DNA from: Corallococcus macrosporus DSM 14697
GTDB taxonomy: Bacteria > Myxococcota > Myxococcia > Myxococcales > Myxococcaceae
NCBI RefSeq assembly: GCF_002305895.1
Contig: NZ_CP022203.1
Location: 1,094,501 to 1,158,500, forward strand
Reading direction: 5' to 3'
DNA length: 64,000 bases
In this document: positions 18,059-29,082 of the stretch, one piece after another
Layout: the number at the start of each line of letters is the position of its first letter
How positions within the stretch are numbered: the stretch's first letter is position 1
Program-made: the position numbers and the translations under genes
Notes under the pieces: generated by a model
Database searches by the model: none
The model's input: the letters and a program-made list of their open reading frames with translations, nothing else
What the model was told of the DNA's origin: nothing

Positions 18059-18844
18059 ATGACCGCGACCGTGGACCATGAGGCATTGGCACACACGTTG
18101 GATTCGGCCAGGTTGGAGCGGCGCGAGGTGGCGCCCCTCACCCGCGAGCACCCCACGCTGAGCGTGCCGGACGCCTACGCCATCCAGGAGGCCGGCATCC
18201 GGCTGCGCCTGTCCCACGGCGAGCGCGTGGTGGGCCTCAAGATGGGGCTCACCTCCGAGGCCAAGCGCAAGCAGATGAACCTGGACTCGCCCGTGTATGG
18301 CGTGCTCACGGACCGGATGCAGATTCCCGCGGACGGCGTCATCCAGCTCTCGCAGGGGGTCCACCCCAAAATCGAGCCGGAGATTGCCTTCCGCACCGCG
18401 CGCGAGCTGCGCGGCACGGTGACGCGCGACCAGGTGCTGGACGCCTGTGAGTCCGTGTTCGCGGCGATGGAAATCCTCGACTCGCGCTACCGCGACTTCA
18501 AGTACTTCTCCCTGCCGGACGTGGTGGCGGACAACGCGTCGTCCTCGCTGTTCGTGCTGGGCACCACCGAGCACCCGCCGCGCGCGTTGGATTTGACGCG
18601 GCTGGAGATGACGATGTCCGTGAACGGCGAGCCCGCGCAATCCGCCCGCTCGGACGCCATCTCCGGCGACCCCGTCGTCTCCGTCATCCAGCTCTGCGAG
18701 CTGCTGGCCCAGCGCGGCCAGGTGCTGCCGGCGGGCAGCATCGTGCTGGCGGGCGCCGCCACCGCCGCGCACATGCTGCGCCCGGGAGACCGGGTGCAGC
18801 TCACGGTGGAGGGGCTGGGCATCGTGGCGGTGTCCGCCGAATAG
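18059..18844 (+). CDS. nbaG: 4-oxalocrotonate decarboxylase / 2-oxopent-4-enoate hydratase family
   Basis: 261 residues of the fumarylacetoacetase-like hydratase/decarboxylase family (DmpH/MhpD). Metal-site residues are seen in KIEPEIAF and the conserved GLKMGLTS and GAATAAHML segments are present. The decarboxylase acts on 4-oxalocrotonate, exactly the product of the 2-aminomuconate deaminase encoded at 13.7-14.1 kb, so this is probably the next step of the kynurenine route although it lies 2.5 kb from the operon and on the other strand. The hydratase sister activity cannot be excluded from sequence alone. Confidence 0.85.
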   Translation: MTATVDHEALAHTLDSARLERREVAPLTREHPTLSVPDAYAIQEAGIRLRLSHGERVVGLKMGLTSEAKRKQMNLDSPVYGVLTDRMQIPADGVIQLSQGVHPKIEPEIAFRTARELRGTVTRDQVLDACESVFAAMEILDSRYRDFKYFSLPDVVADNASSSLFVLGTTEHPPRALDLTRLEMTMSVNGEPAQSARSDAISGDPVVSVIQLCELLAQRGQVLPAGSIVLAGAATAAHMLRPGDRVQLTVEGLGIVAVSAE

Positions 18845-18853
18845 CGCCGGGCG

Positions 18854-20362
18854 CTACCCGTCGAGCGCGGCGCCCGCGGACTCCGTGGGCGGGTGCCACG
18901 CGCGCGCGTGGGCCAGGCGCTGGAGCAGGTGCCACGCCAGCGCCCGGGCCTGGCCACGAATCTCGGGCACGGCCGTCGTCTCCCACAGCTCGCCGCGGCG
19001 CGGCGGGCCCAGGGTGTAGAGGCGCCCGGAGGCGCGGCCGTGCGCGTCCAGCAGCGCGCCGTCCGCGTCCGTCGCCAGCCCCAGGCCCAGGGCGTCCGGG
19101 CTCGCGCGCCCTGTCTCCACCAACGCGCCGAGCACCGGGTGGCCGCGCGTCATCGCGCCCTCCGGCCCGGTGCAGTTGATGACGTGCCGCACGTGCAGCA
19201 CCGCCTCGCCGCGCTGGCCCCGGGGCCGCAGGCGGACCGCCACGCCCGAGGCTTCCAGTGAAAAGCCCTGGATGCGCGCCGCATGGAGCGTCAGTTGGCC
19301 CTCGCGCCGCAGCCGCTCCACCGTCTCGCCGATGCTGGGCGCCATCCGGTGGCGGTGCACGTCCCAGTACGCGCGCAGGTGCCGGAGGAAGCGCTGTCGC
19401 TCGCCCACCGGCAGCCGCCGCCACAGCGGCACCGTCACGGGCCGCAGCGCGTCCACCACCGTGCGCCAGTCCGCGCCCGCCTCCGCCGCGCGCCGCACCT
19501 CGCGCCGGACGAGCCGCAGGACGGGCCGGATGCGCGGGGTGAGGGGGTGAGGCCCGGCGGCGTCGCCCCGCTCGCGTCGCAGTTCGTGGCGCAGGGCCCG
19601 CAGCGCTTCCCGGATGCCAGGCGAGGCGTACGCCGTGGCGCCCTCCTGGGCGCCTTCCCGGTGCAGTTGCGGCAACAGGCCATGCCGGGACAGCGCGTGG
19701 ATGGGGCCCTGGTGGCCCTGCTCCCGCAGTGACAGCACGGTGTCCACCATGGTGAGCCCCGTGCCGATGAGCAGCACGTCATCCTGGGGGGCCACGCCCC
19801 GCAGCGCGTCCGGGGCCCAGGGGGAGCGGTGATAGCGGCGGCTGGCGTACAGCCCGCCGTCCGGCACGCGCAGGTTGGAGGGCAGCGCATTGCCCAGGGC
19901 CAGCACGGCGGCGCGGGCCTCCAACCGGCCCCCGTCCGCCAGCGCGAGCCGCACCGTGCCGGCCTCCGTCTCCTCGATGGCGGCGACGTCGCTGGCCACC
20001 ACCTCCAGGTGCACGTCCTGCGCGGCGTGGGCGCGCGCCTCGCGCAGGGCCGCCTCCAGGTAGCGGCCATAGCGCTGGCGGGCGATGAAGGCGCCGGGTG
20101 CGGCTGCTGGCAGCTCGCGGCGCACCCAGCGCAGGAAGTGCTCCGGGTCCTCCGCGAAGGCGCCCATCCGCGCCGCGGGCACGTTCAGCAGGTGACAGGG
20201 GCTGGTCGTCGAATACGCCAACCCCCGCCCCGGGCGCCCGCTCCGCTCCACCAAGGCCACGCGGAAGGGAGCGCGCGCGCTCCGCAGGAGGTGCACCGCC
20301 AGCAGCGTGCCGCTGGCCCCTCCCCCGACGATGACCACATCCCAACACCCCAGTGCTCGCAC
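18854..20362 (-). CDS. FAD/NAD(P)-binding protein (YdhS/HpnW-like)
   Basis: 502 residues starting at a GTG codon. The N-terminal dinucleotide fold has VVIVGGGASGTLLAVHL, then RGLAYSTTSPCHLLNVPA, the signature of the NAD_binding_9 family, and a second nucleotide-binding stretch VLLIGTGLTMVDTVLSL. A long Arg-rich middle region and a C-terminal FAD-contact segment follow. Members are flavoproteins of unknown physiological reaction, sometimes linked to siderophore or hopanoid loci. There are no obvious partners here; it lies 9 nt from the convergent decarboxylase gene. Confidence 0.82.
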   Translation of the reverse strand: MRALGCWDVVIVGGGASGTLLAVHLLRSARAPFRVALVERSGRPGRGLAYSTTSPCHLLNVPAARMGAFAEDPEHFLRWVRRELPAAAPGAFIARQRYGRYLEAALREARAHAAQDVHLEVVASDVAAIEETEAGTVRLALADGGRLEARAAVLALGNALPSNLRVPDGGLYASRRYHRSPWAPDALRGVAPQDDVLLIGTGLTMVDTVLSLREQGHQGPIHALSRHGLLPQLHREGAQEGATAYASPGIREALRALRHELRRERGDAAGPHPLTPRIRPVLRLVRREVRRAAEAGADWRTVVDALRPVTVPLWRRLPVGERQRFLRHLRAYWDVHRHRMAPSIGETVERLRREGQLTLHAARIQGFSLEASGVAVRLRPRGQRGEAVLHVRHVINCTGPEGAMTRGHPVLGALVETGRASPDALGLGLATDADGALLDAHGRASGRLYTLGPPRRGELWETTAVPEIRGQARALAWHLLQRLAHARAWHPPTESAGAALDG

Positions 20363-20736
20363 GCACCAATCGTAGGTCGTGGCACGCCTGCCGGCATCCT
20401 CCGACAGGGGCCCACTGTCCAGGCGTCCCTCCTGGACGTCGGTCCTCCTCCCTGTGCAGGGTGTTGTCCGGTGGCCACACTCCCCCGCACACGCGGGGGG
20501 AAGACGCCATGCGCGGGTCCATCATCGAAGAGCATGCGCAGCGTTCCATGGCGGCGGCCTTGCTCGGCTGGTCCTTGCCCGAACGGCCAGACGCCGTTGT
20601 CTCCGTGGCGTGGCTGGTGGAGCGGCTGCGCTCCAGCAGGGTGGACTGGGGCCTGCTGGAGAAGCTGGTGCGCTTCGAGCCCGCCGGCTACGCGCGACAG
20701 GCGCTGGCCCGGACGCCCGCCTGGCGCGAGAGACGC
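20363..20736. other. Intergenic region with hairpin and possible decayed ORF
   Basis: Between two minus-strand genes. A perfect 7-bp GC hairpin (20482-20499, loop ACAC) precedes a plus-strand ATG at 20509 with GGGGGA just upstream. About 75 codons from there have the high GC third-position pattern of real genes and read like a soluble domain (VAWLVERLRSSRVDWGLLEK), but the frame then runs on without a stop into the antisense of the histidine kinase. It may be the start of a truncated gene. Nothing else is seen. Confidence 0.4.
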
Positions 20737-21735
20737 TCAGGCCACCGCGTCCGCCTGCTGGGAGCGGGGGGCCTGGGCGAAGGCGCCGGCCACGGGCAAC
20801 GTGACGCGGAAGATGCTGCCCCGCTCTGGCGCGCTCTCCACCGTCAGCGTGCCGCCCAGCGACGTGACGATGCCATGGCACACCGCGAGCCCCAGGCCCG
20901 TGCCCACGCCCAGGGGCTTGGTGGTGAAGAACGGGTCGAAGATGCGCTCGCGGTGCTCGGGGGAGATGCCGCAGCCGGTGTCCCGCACCTCCACGGCGAC
21001 GCGGCCGGCCTTCGCCTCGCGGGCGACGACGTGGACCTCGTTCTTCTCCACCTCGCCCGGGACGATGGATTGCGCCGCGTTGAGCAGCAGGTTGAGGAAC
21101 ACCTGCCCCAGCCGCGCGCCGTTGCCCTGCACCGGCGGCAGGCCCTCGCACTCCACCACCAGCCGCGCGCGGTGCCGCAGCTCGTGCATGGCCATCTTCG
21201 CCGCGGTGCGCACCACCGAGGCCAGGTCCGACGGGCCCGTGCCCACGTCCTCCGCGCGGGACAGCGTCTGCAAATCCCTCACGATGAGGCGGATGCGCTC
21301 GGCGCCGTCGCGCGTCTCCGCCAGCGCCTCCAGCACCTCCTGCCGCTCCTGCTCCGACAGGTGTTCCTTCTGCTGGAGCTCCTGGTGGATGTACTCCAGG
21401 TTGCTGAGGATGAAGGCCAGCGGGTTGTTGATTTCGTGCCCCACGCCCGCCGCGATGCGGCCCAGCGCAATCAGCCGGTCCGCGAACAAGAGCTGCGCCT
21501 GGGTGGCGCGGAGCTGCTCCAGGCTGCGCGACAGCTTGACGTTGGCCGCCTCCAGCGCCGCGGTCCGCTCGCGCACCGTCTCCTCCAGCAGCGCCGCCTC
21601 CCGCGTGGAGGCGTGCGCCGCGCGCGGACGCGCGCCGTTCAACGTCGGGCCCTGGAGCGTGCCGAAGGCGCGCCGCAGGGTTCCCCGCCGCTGCGCCACC
21701 GCCGACATCAACTTCACCCTCGCTCGCAGCGTCAT
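20737..21735 (-). CDS. Soluble sensor histidine kinase
   Basis: 332 residues without membrane segments. A coiled-coil linker (about 45-85, with TAALEAANVKLSRSLEQL) leads to the phosphoacceptor box GVGHEINNP (His100), then the N box LNLLLNAAQSI, G1 DTGCGIS, F box DPFFTTKP and G2 GVGTGLGLAV of the HATPase domain. There is no N-terminal sensor domain, so it may be fed by a partner protein. No response regulator is adjacent, so it is an orphan kinase, common in myxobacteria. The ATP-binding half closely resembles that of the hybrid kinase at 24.9-27.1 kb, suggesting related origin. Confidence 0.92.
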   Translation of the reverse strand: MTLRARVKLMSAVAQRRGTLRRAFGTLQGPTLNGARPRAAHASTREAALLEETVRERTAALEAANVKLSRSLEQLRATQAQLLFADRLIALGRIAAGVGHEINNPLAFILSNLEYIHQELQQKEHLSEQERQEVLEALAETRDGAERIRLIVRDLQTLSRAEDVGTGPSDLASVVRTAAKMAMHELRHRARLVVECEGLPPVQGNGARLGQVFLNLLLNAAQSIVPGEVEKNEVHVVAREAKAGRVAVEVRDTGCGISPEHRERIFDPFFTTKPLGVGTGLGLAVCHGIVTSLGGTLTVESAPERGSIFRVTLPVAGAFAQAPRSQQADAVA

Positions 21736-21900
21736 CGCGTCCGGCTCCAGCGGTGTGGCGTCTGTTCTTGAAAAGTCCCCGAGTCGCGACAGGCCCGCGT
21801 AGTCAACACTGTCCTGGCGGTCAGGGGCAAGGGACCGGAGGGTGGTGCCAGCGTGTGCCGCGAGACGGAGGCGGTGTGCTCCGTCCGGGCACCCGCTGCT

Positions 21901-22914
21901 TCATTGGGGGCAGGTGCCGCAGTCCGCCCCGCAGCTATCCGCCGAGCTGCCGCTGCCGCAGCGCTCGGTGAACTGGCAGATGCCGTCGCCACAGCGGTGG
22001 ATGTCCCGCGGTTGGAGGCGCGTCGTGAGCGGCTGGTATGCCCGTCCGTTGTAGGTGCAGGTTTCGTAATAGGGCAGCTCGCCGTCGGCGGGTGGGTTCT
22101 TCTTCTCCGCCAGGGTCCCGCCCATGGGGATGCTCGCCTCGGTGGCGCGCTGGCAGAGGGACTGGCAGGTGCCTGTATGGATGATGGGCAGGCAGTCCGT
22201 CTGGTCGGGGGCGGAGGCCAGCCCGCAGGCGCGCGCGGTGCTCTCGTCCGCGCCCAGGAAGCCGCGGTCCGTGGCGGCGAAGACGCCGGTGCCGTCGAAG
22301 AGGTTGCCGAAGAAGCACGCCTCCCGCTCGCTGAAGGTGGACAACTCCTGCGCCGTGTACGCCAGGGCGCCGCCGCGCGCGTTGCGGCCCAGCACGGAGA
22401 TGTCCACGGGGAGGCCGAACTTGTTCGCGTGCGCCGCCAGGCACGCGGAGACGACCTCCTGCTCCTGCTGCGTCGCAGGTGAGCCCTGGGCCCAGTTGTG
22501 CGCCAGACCCAGGCCTCCTTCCCAGGTGTACTTCTCGCCCGTCACCGGGTTGGTGTACTTGCGCTTCTGGTTCTCCTTGGCCGCGCACCGGATGATGTAA
22601 CGCATGAGCTCATTGGCGCGTTCAGGGTCCTGGTTGAACCAGTCGGAGAACCCATTCGTGGACAGGCCATTGGTTGACAAGCCATTGGTGGACAACCCAT
22701 TGGTCGAAAGGCCGTTGGTTGACAAGCCATTGGTCGACAAGCCGTTGCCGGACGCCATCGCCCCGCGGGCCTCGGACGGTGTCCTCGTCTCCTGCTCGGG
22801 TTCCGAGGGGCCGCACGCACCGGCCCCCACGCCCAGCACCAGGCTCAGCAGCCTCCAGGTGCCGCGGGCCCGGCGCGCGTGTTTCAGGCAGGGACTGATT
22901 CGGATTCCAGACAT
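21901..22914 (-). CDS. Lipoprotein with NGLST pentapeptide repeats
   Basis: 337 residues. The signal ends in a lipobox-like VGAGAC (Cys about residue 34). After a short Glu/Thr-rich linker come seven tandem copies of NGLST (the last NGFSD), encoded by a 15-bp DNA repeat at about 22640-22750 whose copies differ by synonymous changes. The C-terminal domain (about 115-337) has a dozen cysteines, NPVTGEKYTWEG and a Cys-rich end resembling disulfide-rich CGDGxC motifs. It is probably anchored in the outer membrane and surface exposed. The ATG at 22914 follows GGGGGAAAG; a possible sigma-54 promoter lies at 22948-22963. The function is unknown. Confidence 0.82.
   Translation of the reverse strand: MSGIRISPCLKHARRARGTWRLLSLVLGVGAGACGPSEPEQETRTPSEARGAMASGNGLSTNGLSTNGLSTNGLSTNGLSTNGLSTNGFSDWFNQDPERANELMRYIIRCAAKENQKRKYTNPVTGEKYTWEGGLGLAHNWAQGSPATQQEQEVVSACLAAHANKFGLPVDISVLGRNARGGALAYTAQELSTFSEREACFFGNLFDGTGVFAATDRGFLGADESTARACGLASAPDQTDCLPIIHTGTCQSLCQRATEASIPMGGTLAEKKNPPADGELPYYETCTYNGRAYQPLTTRLQPRDIHRCGDGICQFTERCGSGSSADSCGADCGTCPQ
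22640..22752 (-). repeat. 15-bp tandem repeat encoding NGLST
   Basis: About seven in-frame copies of a 15-bp unit. Units differ mainly at wobble positions (for example AACGGC against AATGGC for Asn-Gly), so the repeat is kept at the protein level and is not a recent slippage product. Confidence 0.85.
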
Positions 22915-22947
22915 GGCTTTCCCCCGTTTCGGGAAGCCGGCGGTGCC

Positions 22948-22963
22948 TGCTTCCCGGGTGCCA
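22948..22963 (-). promoter_or_regulatory. Possible sigma-54 promoter of the NGLST lipoprotein gene
   Basis: The minus strand reads TGGCACCCGGGAAGCA: a perfect -24 TGGCAC and correct 10-base GG-to-GC spacing, but AAGCA in place of TTGCA at -12. It would start transcription about 20 nt before the ATG at 22914. Confidence 0.35.
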
Positions 22964-23160
22964 TCAGTTCCAGCTCTCACAAACAAAAACACTGTCGCTG
23001 ATGGGTGAGGCCAGTGTGACGGTGTTCAAGCGGTGAGAAAATGTGGCCTGGGAGGAATATTCGGGTGGGGGTCTGCCCAAAGACACCTCGGGTGTGTCAT
23101 GGCGGACGCCATGGCCTCCACATGCTCGCAAGGTGATAACGGATACGGGCTTCCCGTCAG

Positions 23161-24570
23161 CTAGTCGCCTTCGTCGAACTCCAGCGCGAGCGACGCGGCC
23201 GGGGTGAGCGCGAAGCCATCCGCGGTGCGCAGGCGCCAGGTGCCCACGTCGGTGACGGGGCCGCCCACGACCTCGGACTCCGAGGCGTCGCCGCGCGTCT
23301 CCGCCTGGCCCAGGTGGACGCAGAGGTGGACGCGGGCGTTCACCGGCTCCGCCAGCTTCTGCGCCATCTCCTGGAGCACCCGCAGGGTGCGCTCGGCCTC
23401 GCGCAGGTATTCGGTGCGCTCGGCGCTGGGCGCGCCGTTGTCCAGCGGGTGGATGGCCAGCAGGGAGGTGCCGGACTGGAGCGCCAGCAGGAAGCCGCCG
23501 CCGCGCAGGCCCTGCTCCAGCCCGTCCAGCACGTCCGCGAGCACCGCGTACACGGCGTCGTCGTCCTGGGCGGAGGCGGCGAGCACGACCTCCGCGTGCA
23601 CGGCGAGCGCCAGCCGCGTGCGGCGCGTGGGCTGGACGGGCTCTTCCGCGGCTTCGCTGAGCGCGGCGAGGCAGGCCGTCACGCTGCCATAGCGGCGGCT
23701 GCCATCCTTCTCCAGGCAGCGCAGCACCACCGCGTCCACCGCGGGGGACACCGCGGCGATGGCGCTGGGCCGGGGCGCGGGGGCCTCCAGGTGCAGCCGC
23801 TCCAGCTCCATCCGGTCCTCGCACTGGAAGGGATAGCGGCCGGTGATGAGCTGATACAGCAGCACGCCCAGCGCGTAGATGTCCGTGTGCGGGCCAATGG
23901 GGCCGCCGCGGAACTGCTCGGGCGCCATGGCGTGCGCGGTGCCCAGCCGCTGGCCGGCGATGGTGAGCCCTTCCTGAGACGGTTCGGCGTGCAGCAGCTT
24001 GGCGATGCCGAAGTCCAGCAGCTTCACCCGGGGCCGCTCGCCTTCCTCCACCACGAGGATGTTGCTGGCCTTCAAGTCACGGTGGACGACGCCCGCGCGG
24101 TGCGCCGCCTCCAGCGCCCCGCACACGGGCTCCAGGTACGCGAGCGCGCGCGTGGACGACAGCCGGCCGCGCTCCTGCACCACCTGGCTGAGCGTGCGGC
24201 CGGTGAGCAGCTCCATGACGTAGTAGGGGCTGCCGTCTGGCATCAGCCCGAAGTCATACACGTCCACGATGTTGGGGTGGCGAATCTGGTTCACCACGCG
24301 CGCCTCGCGCACGAAGCGCTTGAGCATCTCCCCCTGGTCCGCCAGGTGCGGGTGGAGGACCTTCACCGCGGCCCGCCGGCCCAGGATGCGGTGCTCCGCC
24401 TCGTACACGCTGCCGTGGCCACCCGACGCGAGCAGCGCCTTGAGGACGTACTCGCCGGCCAGCGTGCCAGGGCCTCGCTGCGCGCGTGAGGCCTCGCTCG
24501 GGTCGCGCTCGGATGCATGCAGGTCCGCGCGGGCCTGGATGCGGAAGGTGCTCTCGGAGTCCGCCGCCAT
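23161..24570 (-). CDS. Ser/Thr protein kinase with cyclase-like C-terminal domain
   Basis: 469 residues. The kinase has ASGGHGSVYEAEH, lysine in AAVKVLHP, HRDLKASNIL and DFGIAKLL, then APEQF and TDIYALGVLLYQL, so all catalytic residues are present. The last 150 residues (about 320-469) have the strand/helix pattern of class III nucleotidyl cyclases (LALAVHAEVVLA, ARVHLCVHLGQAE, VVGGPVTDVG, GFALTPAAS) but lack convincing metal and transition-state residues, so it is probably a regulatory pseudo-cyclase. There is no membrane segment. The ATG at 24570 is separated by 282 bp from the divergent hybrid kinase gene. The domain call at the C-terminus is inference from pattern. Confidence 0.9.
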   Translation of the reverse strand: MAADSESTFRIQARADLHASERDPSEASRAQRGPGTLAGEYVLKALLASGGHGSVYEAEHRILGRRAAVKVLHPHLADQGEMLKRFVREARVVNQIRHPNIVDVYDFGLMPDGSPYYVMELLTGRTLSQVVQERGRLSSTRALAYLEPVCGALEAAHRAGVVHRDLKASNILVVEEGERPRVKLLDFGIAKLLHAEPSQEGLTIAGQRLGTAHAMAPEQFRGGPIGPHTDIYALGVLLYQLITGRYPFQCEDRMELERLHLEAPAPRPSAIAAVSPAVDAVVLRCLEKDGSRRYGSVTACLAALSEAAEEPVQPTRRTRLALAVHAEVVLAASAQDDDAVYAVLADVLDGLEQGLRGGGFLLALQSGTSLLAIHPLDNGAPSAERTEYLREAERTLRVLQEMAQKLAEPVNARVHLCVHLGQAETRGDASESEVVGGPVTDVGTWRLRTADGFALTPAASLALEFDEGD

Positions 24571-24852
24571 GGGGTGCCTGATCCTTACACCTTTCCCCAC
24601 GCAGTCTGCTCCCGTGCGGGACTGAATTCCCGCCGCGCCGCGGCATCGTCGTGTGGGCGTTGACCACCCATCAGGGAGGGCGTGGCGCGTCCGGCGAGGT
24701 GTTCGCTGTCGGAAGGTCCGCTGCCCTGGAGTCGGGGGGGATTGGACGCAGGGGCCCTGGCACTGATGGGATTCCAAAGGCGTGACGCTTCGCACGGGGA
24801 GAACGGGATGGCGGGAGAGTGGGCCTTCGGGCGGGCGTCGGGGGGCAGCTAC

Positions 24853-27110
<2,258 letters not shown>

Positions 27111-27114
<4 letters not shown>

Positions 27115-28889
27115 GCCACCCGGTGAGTGGCCTCTCTGGAACGGACCACCCGGCGGCCGCGCCCGCGCCTCCCCTGTCCCTGGTGACGGAGCCCCCCGCG
27201 GCGCTGGAGCTGACGGCGCGCGCGCTGGGCATGGGGCTGCTCATTGGCGGGCTGCTGGCCGTCACCAACGTGTACATGGGCCTGAAGACGGGCTGGTGGG
27301 AGAGCGGGTCCGTCACCGCCGCGGTGCTGGGCTTCAGCGCGCTGGCCTCGGTGTCCCGCCGGCGGGGCGTGCCCTACACGCCGCTGGAGAACAACCTCAC
27401 CCAGACGGCCGCGGCATCCGTGGGCGCCATGCCGGCGGCGGCGGGCCTGCTGGGCGCGCTGCCCGCGCTGACAATGCTGGGCACGTCCGTCCCGGCCTGG
27501 GGCGTGGCGGTGTGGAGCGTGGCGCTGGGCGCCCTGGGCGTGCTCGCCGCGCACCTTCTCCGGCGCAGGTTGGTGGCCCAGGAGGCGTTGCCGTTTCCCA
27601 CGGGCATCGCCACCGCGGAGCTCATCACCGCGATGCATGCGTCCACGGCGGACACGGTCCGCGCGGGGCGTGGGCGGCTGCTGGCGGGGGCGGGCGCGGT
27701 GGCGGTGGCCATCACCGCCGCGCGAGATGCGCTCAAGTGGTTGCCGGGGATGACGGCGATGCCGGGCACGCTGGCGGGGCTCCCCGCCGCGTCGCTGACG
27801 TGGGGCGTGGGGTGGAGCCCCATGCTGCTGGCCATCGGGATGATGACGGGGCCGCGCCTGGGCCTGAGCATGTTGGCGGGCGCGGCGGTGGCGTGGGGCG
27901 TGCTGGCGCCGGGGCTCGCGGGCGCGGGCGTGCTGGCGGACACGCGCTATGAAACGCTCTCCGCCTGGCTGACGTGGCCGGGCGTGGGGCTGATGGTGGG
28001 CTCGGCGATGGCGGCGCTGCTGGCGCAGGCGCGTGACTTCCTGACGGCGGCGCGTGACTTGGGCAGCCTGGGGCGCGGCACGGCGGTGCCGCCCTGGGCG
28101 CTGGGCGCGGGGCTGGCCGCGTGTGTGCTGGCGGTGGTGGTGGGCTCGGCGCTGTTCGGCCTCAGCGTGCCGTACATGCTGCTGGCGTTGGTGCTGGTGC
28201 TGCCGCTGTGCGCGGTGTGCGCGCGCGGCGCCGGGCAGGTGGACGTGTCGCCGGTGACGCAGATGGGGCAGGTGACGCAGGTCATCTTCGGCGCGCTGTT
28301 GCCGGGAGCCATGGCGCCCAACGTCGCCGCGGGCGCGGTGGTGTCGGGCGCGGCGGCGCAGACGGGCGTGAGCATGTGGTCGCTCAAGGCGGGGCATCTG
28401 CTGGGCGCCTCGGCGCGACACCAGCTCGCCGCGCAGCTCGTGGGCGTGCTCGCGGGCTCCGTGGTGGGCGTGCCGGTGTACCTGCTGCTGTCGCGGACGC
28501 ATGGCCTGGGCTCGGAGGCGCTGCCGGCGCCCTTCGCGCATCAGTTCCGCGCGGTGGCGGAGGTGGCGGTGCGCGGGCTGGACGGGTTGCCGCCGCACGC
28601 CGCGCTGGCGGCCTGCGTGGCCGTGGGCGTGGGCGCGCTGCTCACGCTGGTGTCCCGGGGCCGGGCGGCGCGGTGGCTGCCGCTGCCGGTGGCGCTGGGC
28701 ATCGGCTTCATCCTGCCGGCGTACTACGCGGTGACGCTGTGCCTGGGTGCGCTGGGGCTGGCGGCGGCGCGCTGGCGCTGGCCGCGAGCGGCGGACCGGG
28801 ACACGTCCACGCTGGCGGCGGGGGCCATCGCGGGTGAGTCGCTGGCGGGGGTGCTCATCGCCGCGCTGATGGCCTTTGGGCTCGCGTAG
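27111..28889 (+). CDS. OPT-family transporter
   Basis: 592 residues with about 14-16 hydrophobic helices. Family marks are NVYMGLKTGWWESGS, ENNLTQTAAASVGAMP and PFPTGIATAELI near the N-terminus, and NVAAGAVVSGAAAQT in the middle. OPT proteins import oligopeptides or metal-chelate conjugates by proton symport across the inner membrane. The four-base overlap with the hybrid kinase gene implies tight coupling, so the kinase may sense the transported compound or control its uptake. The last codons are part of a 67-bp tandem repeat that continues downstream. Confidence 0.92.
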
Positions 28890-29079
28890 GCCGTCAGGGC
28901 GTGTGCGCCGTGGCGATGCTCACCACGCCGCGCGGATGGCCCTTGGGCTCGCGTAGTCAGTCAGGGCGTGTGCGCCGTGGCGATGCTCACCACACCGCGC
29001 TGATGGCCTTTGGGCTCGCGTAGTCAGTCAGGGTGTGTGCGCCGTGGCGATGCTCACCACACCGCGCTGATGGCCTTCC
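28869..29079. repeat. 67-bp tandem repeat, three copies plus a partial fourth
   Basis: Units begin at 28869, 28936 and 29003, with a partial copy from 29070. The first copy covers the last seven codons of the OPT gene (ATGGCCTTTGGGCTCGCGTAG) and the following 46 bp. The copies differ at a few positions only. The array fills the whole gap up to the stop of the convergent kinase gene; no other feature is seen in this gap. Confidence 0.9.
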
Positions 29080-29082
29080 GCC

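Noticed and set aside
22640-22752. CRISPR-like array of short repeats
   Set aside because: The 15-bp units are contiguous, in frame and encode NGLST; there are no unique spacers.
28869-29079. CRISPR array or integron-type repeat
   Set aside because: Repeats are directly adjacent with a 67-bp period and no spacers or cas/integrase genes nearby.
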